In this document: positions 15,402 to 23,050 of the stretch, piece by piece | How positions within the stretch are numbered: position 1 is the stretch's first letter | How the letters are laid out: every line of letters begins with the position of its first letter | NCBI GenBank assembly: GCA_036340235.1 | Contig: JAYYZE010000018.1 | Coordinates: forward strand, 1-53,498 | Direction: 5' to 3' | DNA length: 53,498 nucleotides | Origin: GCA-2862585 sp036340235 | Lineage (GTDB): Bacteria; Bacteroidota; Bacteroidia; Flavobacteriales; UBA7312 | Position numbers and translations under genes: made by a program | The notes under the pieces: generated by a model | Databases searched by the model: none | Seen by the model: only the letters and a program-made list of their open reading frames with translations | What the model was told of the DNA's origin: nothing

Positions 15402-15427
15402 GGGGGAGTTGTTTCGACTACTCCCCC
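15402..15427 (+). terminator. GC-rich hairpin after the cupredoxin-FAS1 gene
   Basis: GGGGGAGT (15402-15409) pairs perfectly with ACTCCCCC (15420-15427) around a 10-base loop, 24 bases after the stop, followed by a short T-rich run. It probably ends or attenuates the transcript, leaving some read-through to the glutathione peroxidase gene 17 bases further on. Confidence 0.7.
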
Positions 15428-15444
15428 ATTATTTTAAGACCAAT

Positions 15445-15969
15445 ATGAATAAAATAGTTTCACTCCTAATTTTTTTCTTTTGCATGAACACTAGCCTTTC
15501 ACAAACTTTTCACGATATTTCTATAAAAGGAATCGACGGCGAAACTATCAATCTTTCTGACTTCAAAGGACAAAATTTACTAATCGTCAATGTTGCCTCA
15601 TTTTGTGGTTATACTTCTCAATACACTGAACTTCAAGAGTTACACGATTCATACTCGAACTTGACAGTAATAGGCGTTCCTTGTAATCAATTTGGTTTTC
15701 AAGAGCCAGGCAACGCAAAAGAGATACAAACTTTTTGTCAAAGTAAGTACAGTATTGAATTTGTACTCACAGAAAAAACAAAAGTAAAAGGAAACAGTAA
15801 GCACCCGCTTTATAAGTGGTTGACAGACAAAAACTTAAATGGAAAAGACAATTATTCTATAAGTTGGAATTTCAATAAGTTTCTTGTCGGCAAAGATGGT
15901 CAATTAATCGCTCATTATGGGAGTAGCGTATCCCCCCTTGACGAAAAAATTACTAGTCAGCTAAAATAA
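15445..15969 (+). CDS. Glutathione peroxidase family protein, exported, Cys form
   Basis: 174 residues from ATG 15445, which leaves the upstream hairpin outside the gene. A signal peptide (about residues 1-19) precedes a thioredoxin-fold peroxidase. The active site reads NVASFCGYTSQY with C54 instead of selenocysteine. CNQFGFQEPG (80-89) and a WNFNKFLV block supply the Gln, Trp and Asn of the family. It should reduce hydroperoxides, probably with thioredoxin as donor, in the periplasm. Its stop touches the ATG of the SOUL gene by one base. Confidence 0.9.
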   Translation: MNKIVSLLIFFFCMNTSLSQTFHDISIKGIDGETINLSDFKGQNLLIVNVASFCGYTSQYTELQELHDSYSNLTVIGVPCNQFGFQEPGNAKEIQTFCQSKYSIEFVLTEKTKVKGNSKHPLYKWLTDKNLNGKDNYSISWNFNKFLVGKDGQLIAHYGSSVSPLDEKITSQLK

Positions 15970-16526
15970 TGAAAAAGGGTATCGCCTTATGTTTTGTATT
16001 GCTTTCGTTAATAACATTCTTTGCTTTTAAAGTGAGTTACGATGTTAACTACAAATTATTAAAAACTATTGATTCGGTTGAAATCAGAAAATACCCAAAA
16101 TCTCTATATGCTAGCTATTACACCAAAGGGGCGGACAACAACTCGCGATTTAGAGTGTTAGCTAACTATATTTTTGGTGGTAATGAACGACAAGAACAGA
16201 TTGGCATGACCTCTCCTGTTAACATGAAAATGTCCTCCGAAAACAATGAGATGATGTTTCTCATGCCCAATCGTTACAACGAATATAATCTGCCTAAACC
16301 CAACAACAACGACATTGAAATAGTTAGTATTAGCGAACGAACTGTTGCCACGATACGATTTTCAGGATATGCGAATCCAAGAAAAACACAAAGTAAAAAA
16401 ACGGAACTAATTCAAACACTCCAAAAATACGGCATTAGTTACACGAATGAGTTTGAACTGCTAGTTTACGACTCACCTTATAAATTACTGAATCGAAGAA
16501 ATGAAGTATTAGTCGTTTTACCATAA
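15969..16526 (+). CDS. SOUL family haem-binding protein
   Basis: 185 residues with an N-terminal membrane anchor or signal (ALCFVLLSLITFFAF). The core (VEIRKYPKSLYASYYT, RFRVLANYIFGGNERQEQIGMTSPVNM, ATIRFSGYANPRKTQ) matches the SOUL/HBP family, which binds haem or tetrapyrroles. In the operon with peroxidase and DNA repair genes it may sequester photoreactive tetrapyrroles; that is inference. Overlaps both neighbours by one base. Confidence 0.88.
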   Translation: MKKGIALCFVLLSLITFFAFKVSYDVNYKLLKTIDSVEIRKYPKSLYASYYTKGADNNSRFRVLANYIFGGNERQEQIGMTSPVNMKMSSENNEMMFLMPNRYNEYNLPKPNNNDIEIVSISERTVATIRFSGYANPRKTQSKKTELIQTLQKYGISYTNEFELLVYDSPYKLLNRRNEVLVVLP

Positions 16527-17320
16527 TGCCTGAAGGACCCGAGGTTAAAATAGCATCCAATTACTACAATTCGTTTTTCGAAGGGGCGAAGAATATGCGA
16601 TTTGATGTCCTCACAGATTATTACGAGCTAAAATACAAATCTGTTTTTGACGCCATAAAAACCAATCACCCTAGCCATTTTGTTCCTACTTTTACAATTG
16701 GAAAGAATCTTTTCATACCACTAAATCATGAGCTCTATTTCAACTTTCATCTTGGAATGACTGGCTCTTGGAGTCTTGAAAACATAAAACATTGTCATTT
16801 TAAAGTTTCTAGCAACATTGGTGAGCTTTATTTTAGGGATGTCAGAAAATTTGGTAAAATGAGAGTTCTGAAAATGGACGAACTCACCTCAAAACATAAT
16901 ACTCAATTTGATGTATTACATGAAAATTACGATTTGAACGCTCATATTTCATTTTTGGCAGAAAAAATAAGCCCTAACCGCTCAATTTGTTCAGCGCTAA
17001 TGGATCAACGATATTTTCCAGGCGTTGGCAACTATATCAAATCCGAGGTATTGTATGCTGCCAATATACACCCTGAAAATAAGTGGTGCCAATTATCGCA
17101 AAAAAAAATATCCTCACTGATAAAGTGTGTCAAAGACATCATGCATCATAGCTATCAAACCGGTGGTGCAGAACTTAAAGATTTTAAAAATCCCTTTGAT
17201 CAATCGAAATTTACGTTAAAAGTTTACGGCAAAACAAGTGACCCCCATGGACGTCCAGTCAAAAGTCTATTAACTTCAGATCAGCGTAAAAGCTGGTTTT
17301 GCCCATCCCTTCAAAAATGA
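16526..17320 (+). CDS. Fpg/Nei family DNA glycosylase without a zinc finger
   Basis: 264 residues. The N-terminus MPEGPEV supplies catalytic Pro2 and Glu3; the helix-two-turn-helix (ALMDQRYFPGVGNYIKSEVLYAANIHP) is clear. The C-terminus keeps the hairpin shape (VYGKTSDPHGRPV, then WFCPSLQK) but only one Cys remains of the usual four, so it is a zincless-finger form. It should excise oxidised bases such as formamidopyrimidine or 8-oxoguanine. The next gene, a NUDIX hydrolase, overlaps by 4 bases, which suits a joint oxidised-guanine defence. Confidence 0.85.
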   Translation: MPEGPEVKIASNYYNSFFEGAKNMRFDVLTDYYELKYKSVFDAIKTNHPSHFVPTFTIGKNLFIPLNHELYFNFHLGMTGSWSLENIKHCHFKVSSNIGELYFRDVRKFGKMRVLKMDELTSKHNTQFDVLHENYDLNAHISFLAEKISPNRSICSALMDQRYFPGVGNYIKSEVLYAANIHPENKWCQLSQKKISSLIKCVKDIMHHSYQTGGAELKDFKNPFDQSKFTLKVYGKTSDPHGRPVKSLLTSDQRKSWFCPSLQK

Positions 17321-17676
17321 CCTATTGTGTGCATTTTATTTTTCATCGGCAAAGGCTTCTCCTTCTGAAGCGCAAAAATACCAATCCATTCTTTCCAAAT
17401 ATTTGGACGCCCATCATTGGAAAAATAAAACAAAACGAAAAGCCAAACGATGCAGTGTTAAGAGAAACTAAAGAAGAAACGGGACTAGAAATAGCAACAC
17501 CATACTTTATTAAACAACTAAAACACAAAGGAGATACGTACTGGTTCTATCAGAGTAAAACACATACCACTTCCATAAGTTTAAATCATGAGAATGATAA
17601 ATTTGACTTTTTCAACCTTAGCCAACTACCCGACAGTCTGTGGCAACTGTTCAAAGAAGTAATCAAAGAAAGTTAA
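17317..17676 (+). CDS. NUDIX hydrolase (MutT-like)
   Basis: 119 residues from ATG 17317, which overlaps the glycosylase stop (ATGA). The NUDIX box is complete: GKIKQNEKPNDAVLRETKEE followed by TGL. MutT-type enzymes remove oxidised nucleotides such as 8-oxo-dGTP; the substrate here is inferred from the Fpg neighbour. The gene ends 3 bases before the convergent RND gene stop, leaving no room for a terminator. Confidence 0.85.
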   Translation: MTYCVHFIFHRQRLLLLKRKNTNPFFPNIWTPIIGKIKQNEKPNDAVLRETKEETGLEIATPYFIKQLKHKGDTYWFYQSKTHTTSISLNHENDKFDFFNLSQLPDSLWQLFKEVIKES

Positions 17677-17679
17677 AAC

Positions 17680-19746
17680 TCAAGTTAGTCGATTTATAAT
17701 TAGCGGTAAATACACCAAATCAAAGAAAACTGCAATTACCGCACTCAAAATGGTAATGACAGATAATTGAGAAACCGATTTAAACTCTGAAAATAATAAA
17801 GGGAACAAGCAGAAAATAATGATGAAGGTAGTTTTTATCACCGCCGAGCCCGTCCTAGTCAACACTAAATTCATGGCTTTAGATGGCGTCAATCCGCGCT
17901 TTATATGATTAGAGTAGGCACTTATAACATGAATAGAATCGTCAATAATTAGACCGAATACAATGGTAAAAATAAACGCATTGGACAAACTAAAATAGAA
18001 ACCAAAACTATGAAGGACACCAATACAAACCAATATGGGTGCTAAATTTGGGACAATGGCAATAATAAAATAATTGATATTAAATTTATTAATAAAAAAG
18101 AAAATGAGACCAATTGAAAATATTGCAATCAACAGGCCATAAATCAACTGTTTTGTAAGGTCGTTTGCTAACAAATCAAATAAATAACCCGCTCCAGAGT
18201 AATCAAATGTGTATGTTGGAAATATACTTTCCAACTCATTTAACTTCTGCATGGTCTTCAAAGACCCTTCGTCAGAGGTTCTACACACAAAAAAATACGA
18301 CTCAGAAAGGGCGACATTAGAAAACCCCATACTGGAAAGTAAAGACGTATTGCTTGACAAATTTGAAAAATCAACCGTAAATCCTAATTCTAACAGCTTA
18401 TTTTTAAGTGCTGTTAATTGATCAGTATCCAAAAGCTCATCGCGTTCAACGTATATCGTGATAGGCTTGATACCCCCAAAATATTGGTCAATGAAGGCTG
18501 TTTGAGCATACATGAACGACTTTTTATTTATTTCATCGGTAAGATAATTGTCAATTTTCACATTAAATACTCCGAAGACTCCTAAGACAATGGCCAAAAA
18601 TATGGCAACATGAAATACTGTTTTACTCTGCCCTCTTTTTAGAAACAAAATCAACTTATTAATAATTTGTTCAATAAAATCAAATGGTTTACTTTGATTA
18701 AACCCCCTATCAACACTTATAGCATACACCAATTTAGCAATAAATAAAGTGACCACAACACCAAAAGATGTTATGATTCCAAAACGTAAAATGGGCATTA
18801 TATCGTTTGCCAAAAAAGTCAAAAAACTCATGGCAGTGGTTAAGGACGTAAGAGCCACTGCCTTGCCTACTACCTCCATTCGCTTTTCAAAAAAAAGCAA
18901 GGGTAACTGGCAACGTTCTTCTTGTTTGTTGGTTAAGTGCATGATATCCGACAAACAAACAATAAATAAGATGGCTGGTGTAACTATCATTACCAATTCT
19001 ATTCCTCCAAATACGATTTGAGACACTCCTAAGGTGATGACAATGCTGGCAATTACACTCAATACAGTGAAAGAAACTAATGCCAAGTTGCGAGTAATAA
19101 GCATGAGAAACAAGAAACACAAGCTCCCGCTAATGAGAGTGAGTAAAATAAACTCTTTTATGACTTTCTTTGAAAAGTAAAGTTCACTAGGTAAACGACC
19201 ACTGACATAGACATCCTCCAGATTATCGTTTAGCTGAGCATTATAAAGGAACTCAACAAGGAGTTCATTCTCTTGTTTAGTTGTTTTGGGTTCTTTTTCA
19301 ACTAAAAAAAGTAACTTTTTTAAATCATCCGAAACAAAATTACTAGGATTAGTTTCTAACATAGAAACTGATTGTACATAGTCTTGTGGGCTATCTAAAT
19401 TAATAATCTTTTTGGCTACTGGAAATAGACCAGTATTAATTAGACGACGGTCATTAATAATACCAAACACCCGTTTTACAAGATGTGATTTTTTAAGGTC
19501 ATTGTGAAATTCATTTACCTTTTGCATATCTTCAAACGATAGTGGCTTGTTAAATGACATACCCACAAACACTAAATTATTATCATCCACTAATTTAAAA
19601 GCATCGTCATTTATCTCTAGATCGTTGATTATTCGTTCCGAGTCAAAGAAAATAGTGGCATTTGATAGACGGTAGCCACAATAAATAAAGGTCAAAATGG
19701 TCAAGGCTATCAACCTGTATTTATGACGCCACAATAGTGTATACAT
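17680..19746 (-). CDS. RND/MMPL superfamily membrane transporter
   Basis: 688 residues with two symmetrical halves, each a large extracytoplasmic loop after the first helix followed by a bundle of about five helices (12 in total). Blocks such as VGKAVALTSLTTAMSFLTFL and FIFTIVFGLIIDDSIHVIS match MMPL-like RND permeases, and conserved Asp in the second (IIDDSIHV) may carry protons. Substrates in this subgroup are often lipids or hopanoids; here unknown. It follows the SDR gene by 5 bases and both are probably read from the promoter at operator C. Confidence 0.85.
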   Translation of the reverse strand: MYTLLWRHKYRLIALTILTFIYCGYRLSNATIFFDSERIINDLEINDDAFKLVDDNNLVFVGMSFNKPLSFEDMQKVNEFHNDLKKSHLVKRVFGIINDRRLINTGLFPVAKKIINLDSPQDYVQSVSMLETNPSNFVSDDLKKLLFLVEKEPKTTKQENELLVEFLYNAQLNDNLEDVYVSGRLPSELYFSKKVIKEFILLTLISGSLCFLFLMLITRNLALVSFTVLSVIASIVITLGVSQIVFGGIELVMIVTPAILFIVCLSDIMHLTNKQEERCQLPLLFFEKRMEVVGKAVALTSLTTAMSFLTFLANDIMPILRFGIITSFGVVVTLFIAKLVYAISVDRGFNQSKPFDFIEQIINKLILFLKRGQSKTVFHVAIFLAIVLGVFGVFNVKIDNYLTDEINKKSFMYAQTAFIDQYFGGIKPITIYVERDELLDTDQLTALKNKLLELGFTVDFSNLSSNTSLLSSMGFSNVALSESYFFVCRTSDEGSLKTMQKLNELESIFPTYTFDYSGAGYLFDLLANDLTKQLIYGLLIAIFSIGLIFFFINKFNINYFIIAIVPNLAPILVCIGVLHSFGFYFSLSNAFIFTIVFGLIIDDSIHVISAYSNHIKRGLTPSKAMNLVLTRTGSAVIKTTFIIIFCLFPLLFSEFKSVSQLSVITILSAVIAVFFDLVYLPLIINRLT

Positions 19747-19751
19747 ACTTT

Positions 19752-20417
19752 CTACTTTTTAATAGAAGACAAACCGCCATCGATATGCAAGACTTGTCCT
19801 GTCATCCATGATGACTTTTCTGAAAGTAAAAAGTCAATGGCGTGTGCTATATCCATTGGCTTACCCACTGTTTGTAGTGGATGGCGGGCATTCATTTGTT
19901 CGACCTGAGCATCAGTTCTAAATAATCTAGCAGATAGCTTTGTTTTTACAACAGAAGGAGCCACACAATTAACCCTTACTTTTGGAGACCATTCGGCCGC
20001 TAATGAACGAGCCAAGCCTTCAATTGCTGATTTACATAAAGTAATAGAGGCATGATAAGGCATGCCAACAGAAGCTGCCACTGAACTAATAAAGACAACG
20101 GAAGAATTTGGAGCCAATTGTTTGTGATAATGTTTCAGTATTTTAATCAATCCTAATACATTAATTTCATAATCTGACTGGAAATCTGATAACTTGAGAC
20201 TAGAAAATGGGCGTAGATTGATAGAACCAGGAAAATACACTAATCCGTTAATTTCGCCTTCAATAAGTGGAAATGTAGTTTCATCTTGCACATTTATTTC
20301 ATGCTGATTTGGTGTTGACAGATTAGATGTTAATTGAATATATTCAGTATTCATATTGCCAATTTCCATAACACTTTTGGCAATGTCACTAGATGATCCT
20401 ATTAGTAATGTTTTCAT
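19752..20417 (-). CDS. Short-chain dehydrogenase family protein lacking the catalytic tyrosine
   Basis: 221 residues from ATG 20417. The Rossmann start is reduced (LLIGSSSDIAKS, residues 4-14) and the usual S...YxxxK site reads S111-S112 and K129 with Ile125 in the Tyr place; a Tyr sits four residues earlier (Y121). The GLARSLAAEW and VNCVAPSVVKTKLS blocks and MTGQVLHIDGG end are normal for classical SDRs. It may be a non-catalytic or altered SDR. The start lies only 9 bases after a predicted -7 box (20433-20426) and beside operator C. Being divergent from PTPS and folE, a sepiapterin-reductase-like role is possible but unsupported. Confidence 0.8.
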   Translation of the reverse strand: MKTLLIGSSSDIAKSVMEIGNMNTEYIQLTSNLSTPNQHEINVQDETTFPLIEGEINGLVYFPGSINLRPFSSLKLSDFQSDYEINVLGLIKILKHYHKQLAPNSSVVFISSVAASVGMPYHASITLCKSAIEGLARSLAAEWSPKVRVNCVAPSVVKTKLSARLFRTDAQVEQMNARHPLQTVGKPMDIAHAIDFLLSEKSSWMTGQVLHIDGGLSSIKK

Positions 20418-20422
20418 TTTTC

Positions 20423-20453
20423 TTGCAAATCTAATACTTTTTGTATAATTTTG
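20423..20453 (+). promoter_or_regulatory. Predicted promoter of the PTPS-folE-crtI-crtB operon
   Basis: TTG (20423-20425) as -33 box, 20 bases, then TAATTTTG (20446-20453) as -7 box, matching TTG-N17-23-TAnnTTTG. The start of transcription would fall near 20459, giving a leader of about 15 bases. The -7 box overlaps the left arm of operator C. Confidence 0.6.
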
Positions 20454-20472
20454 AAGACTCAAGTTTATACAA
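20441..20472. promoter_or_regulatory. Operator C: 32-bp palindrome before the pterin-carotenoid operon
   Basis: TTGTATAA (20441-20448), 16 bases, TTATACAA (20465-20472), the third exact copy of the operator found at A and B. It ends one base before ATG 20474 of the PTPS gene. It overlaps the plus-strand -7 box and the expected transcription start, so binding would prevent transcription. On the other side a minus-strand -7 box TAGATTTG (20433-20426) serves the SDR gene. Confidence 0.78.
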
Positions 20473-20473
20473 A

Positions 20474-20890
20474 ATGACAAACGTAAGAGTAATACGTCGC
20501 GAACGATTTAATGCTGCCCACAGGTTGTTTAACCCAAACTGGTCCGATAAAAAAAACGAACAAATCTTCGGAAAGTGCGCCAACAAAAACTGGCATGGTC
20601 ACAACTATGAGCTTTTTGTTACAGTAGAGGGGCCCATTGACCCGGACACCGGATACGTTATGGATTTAAAAAAACTCAGTGACATAATTAAACACAACGT
20701 AGTGGATAAAATGGATCATCGAAATTTAAATCTTGAGGTTGATTTTATGAAAGGTGTCATTACAACAGCCGAAAACATTGCTGTTAAGATTTACGAACAA
20801 ATTGAAAAAGATATCAAATCGACAACTTGTTCCCTACACAGCGTTAAATTGTACGAGACTGAAAATAATTATGTAGAATATTATGGATAA
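20474..20890 (+). CDS. 6-pyruvoyl-tetrahydropterin synthase / QueD-like protein
   Basis: 138 residues from ATG 20474. The zinc histidines are H16 (NAAHRLFN), H41 and H43 (NWHGHNY); C35 in GKCANKNWHGH is the catalytic Cys, with D81-H82 and E100 completing the site. The family converts dihydroneopterin triphosphate to 6-pyruvoyl- or 6-carboxytetrahydropterin. It overlaps folE by 8 bases, so the two act in sequence. The place in a carotenoid operon argues for a pterin cofactor or pigment rather than only queuosine, but sequence cannot separate the two. Confidence 0.85.
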   Translation: MTNVRVIRRERFNAAHRLFNPNWSDKKNEQIFGKCANKNWHGHNYELFVTVEGPIDPDTGYVMDLKKLSDIIKHNVVDKMDHRNLNLEVDFMKGVITTAENIAVKIYEQIEKDIKSTTCSLHSVKLYETENNYVEYYG

Positions 20891-21569
20891 AAAGACATTA
20901 GACAGTACAGCACATATTATTGAGCTTAATCCTGAATTAAAAAATATTGGATTTGCCGATGGCATTAATATCGGAGGCGCCCTTAGTACTGACGAAAAAG
21001 AGGCAATGATAAAAAAGGCGGCTGTAAAATTTGGAGAGTTTTTGGATTCTTTGGGATGTGATTGGAAGAATGATCCAAACTCTAAAGAAACACCTACTAG
21101 AGTAGCTAAGGCTTACGTCAATGATCTATGGGCTGGCAGATATAATCCATTTCCAAAAATTACCACCTTCCCCAATGAAGATTACGATGGTATTATTTTT
21201 GAAGGTAACATTCCTGTCGTGTCAATGTGTTCGCACCACCATCAAACCATAATGGGTAAAGCACACATTGCATATATTCCACAGATTAATCACAAAATTA
21301 TAGGTCTAAGCAAACTCAATCGAATCGTTGAACATTATTCTAGACGTGGTGCCATACAAGAAAACCTAACCGTGCGTATTCACGATGCCATCAACAGGAT
21401 TGTAGAAAGTAATAAAGGAGTAGCCGTTATGATTGAAGCCACTCATAACTGTGTTCAGTGCAGGGGCGTTGGTCATAAAGGAACCTCAATGAAAACGTCA
21501 AAACTTACCGGAGAATTTATCGAATCAAATAAGACAAGAAATGAATTCTATGAATTCATAAAATCATAA
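20883..21569 (+). CDS. folE: GTP cyclohydrolase I
   Basis: 228 residues. Zinc ligands C116 and H119 lie in SMCSHHHQTIMGKAHIAYIP, with C190 in ATHNCVQCRG as the third. GLSKLNRIVEHYSRR is the signature of the family. It makes 7,8-dihydroneopterin triphosphate from GTP, the substrate of the PTPS protein encoded just upstream. The stop is followed two bases later by the GTG start of crtI. Confidence 0.93.
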   Translation: MDKKTLDSTAHIIELNPELKNIGFADGINIGGALSTDEKEAMIKKAAVKFGEFLDSLGCDWKNDPNSKETPTRVAKAYVNDLWAGRYNPFPKITTFPNEDYDGIIFEGNIPVVSMCSHHHQTIMGKAHIAYIPQINHKIIGLSKLNRIVEHYSRRGAIQENLTVRIHDAINRIVESNKGVAVMIEATHNCVQCRGVGHKGTSMKTSKLTGEFIESNKTRNEFYEFIKS

Positions 21570-21571
21570 TA

Positions 21572-23050
21572 GTGGGTAAGGTATCGGTCATAGGAAGTGG
21601 ATTTTCTGGGCTTAGTACAGCGGCTTTTTTAGCCAAAGACGGTCACCAAGTCTCAATTTTTGAGAAAAATAGCACTATTGGGGGACGAGCCAGACAATTT
21701 AGTGCCGATGGGTTTGTGTTTGACATGGGCCCTAGTTGGTATTGGATGGCCGATGTTTTTGAAAAGTTCTTTCATCAGTTTGGAAAAAAACCAAGCGACT
21801 ACTTTGAACTAATTCAACTGAATCCAGGCTTTCAGATAATTTTTAATCAAGATACCACAATGGAAATCTCATCAGATTGGGATGCTGTTTGCGAACTATT
21901 TGAACACTTTGAAAAAGGATCTTCTAGCAAGCTAAATGCCTTCATGAAAGAGGCCGAATACAAATATGATATTGGCATAAATCAATTGGTATATGAACCT
22001 GGACTGTCTCTAATCGAAGTTTGTAAGTCCGAAATTTTTCTCAACGTGTTTAAACTTCAAGTATTCACCTCATACAGAAAGCATGTCGCCAAATATTTCA
22101 AAAACCCTTATCTGAGATCACTTCTAGAATTTCCAGTACTTTTTCTCGGAACAGCTCCAAACCAAACACCTGCCCTGTACAGTTTAATGACCTATTCAGG
22201 AATTAAAAAGGGCACCTTTTATCCTATGGGCGGCTTTGGTAAAGTGATAGAGGGCTTCAAACAAATTTGCCTAGATCAAGGTGTATCTATACACACAGAA
22301 GAAGAAGTGCAATCTGTTACTATTAAAGACAGAAAAATTCAATCCATTCAAACAAAAAAAGAAGAATATGACACCGATGTATTGATAGGTTCAGCCGATT
22401 ACAGTCATGTGGATGGTAAAATTCTTCCAAAAGAATACAGCAATTACAGCTCTTCCTATTGGCAGAACAGAACCTTTTCTCCTTCAAGTCTTTTGTTTTA
22501 TTTGGGTGTAAACAAAAAAATAGACAAACTCATTCATCATAATTTATTTTTTGATGAAGACATAGAACAACATACCGACGAAATTTACAAAGACCCTCAG
22601 TGGCCAAAGCAACCTCTGTTCTATGTTTGTTGCCCTTCAAAAACTGATCCCGAAGTTGCTCCTGCAGGAATGGAGAATTTATTCTTTCTGATGCCTATCG
22701 CTCCAGGCCTCATGGATACAAATGATATTCGCGAAAAATACTTTAACATTATGATCAAGCGATTGGAAAAATATACCAACCAAAGTATTGAAGACGCCAT
22801 TGTGTACAAAAGAAGTTACTGTGTCAATGACTTTGTGGATGATTACAACGCATATAAAGGTAATGCGTATGGATTAGCTAATACCCTAATGCAAACTGCC
22901 AACCTCAAACCTAAAATAATTAACAAGAAACTATCTAACTTATTCTACACTGGACAGCTGACCGTACCGGGCCCAGGTGTGCCACCATCCATCATTTCAG
23001 GTCAAGTGGTTGCTAAACACATTGTAGACTCTAACCTTCTTTCATTATGA
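21572..23050 (+). CDS. crtI: Phytoene desaturase
   Basis: 492 residues starting on GTG 21572, two bases after the folE stop; the first codons encode the FAD motif VSVIGSGFSGLSTA directly, so no later start is possible. The GFVFDMGPSWYWM signature and the C-terminal LFYTGQLTVPGPGVPPSIISGQ motif are typical of CrtI. It introduces four double bonds to turn phytoene into lycopene. Overlaps crtB by 4 bases. Confidence 0.93.
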   Translation: MGKVSVIGSGFSGLSTAAFLAKDGHQVSIFEKNSTIGGRARQFSADGFVFDMGPSWYWMADVFEKFFHQFGKKPSDYFELIQLNPGFQIIFNQDTTMEISSDWDAVCELFEHFEKGSSSKLNAFMKEAEYKYDIGINQLVYEPGLSLIEVCKSEIFLNVFKLQVFTSYRKHVAKYFKNPYLRSLLEFPVLFLGTAPNQTPALYSLMTYSGIKKGTFYPMGGFGKVIEGFKQICLDQGVSIHTEEEVQSVTIKDRKIQSIQTKKEEYDTDVLIGSADYSHVDGKILPKEYSNYSSSYWQNRTFSPSSLLFYLGVNKKIDKLIHHNLFFDEDIEQHTDEIYKDPQWPKQPLFYVCCPSKTDPEVAPAGMENLFFLMPIAPGLMDTNDIREKYFNIMIKRLEKYTNQSIEDAIVYKRSYCVNDFVDDYNAYKGNAYGLANTLMQTANLKPKIINKKLSNLFYTGQLTVPGPGVPPSIISGQVVAKHIVDSNLLSL

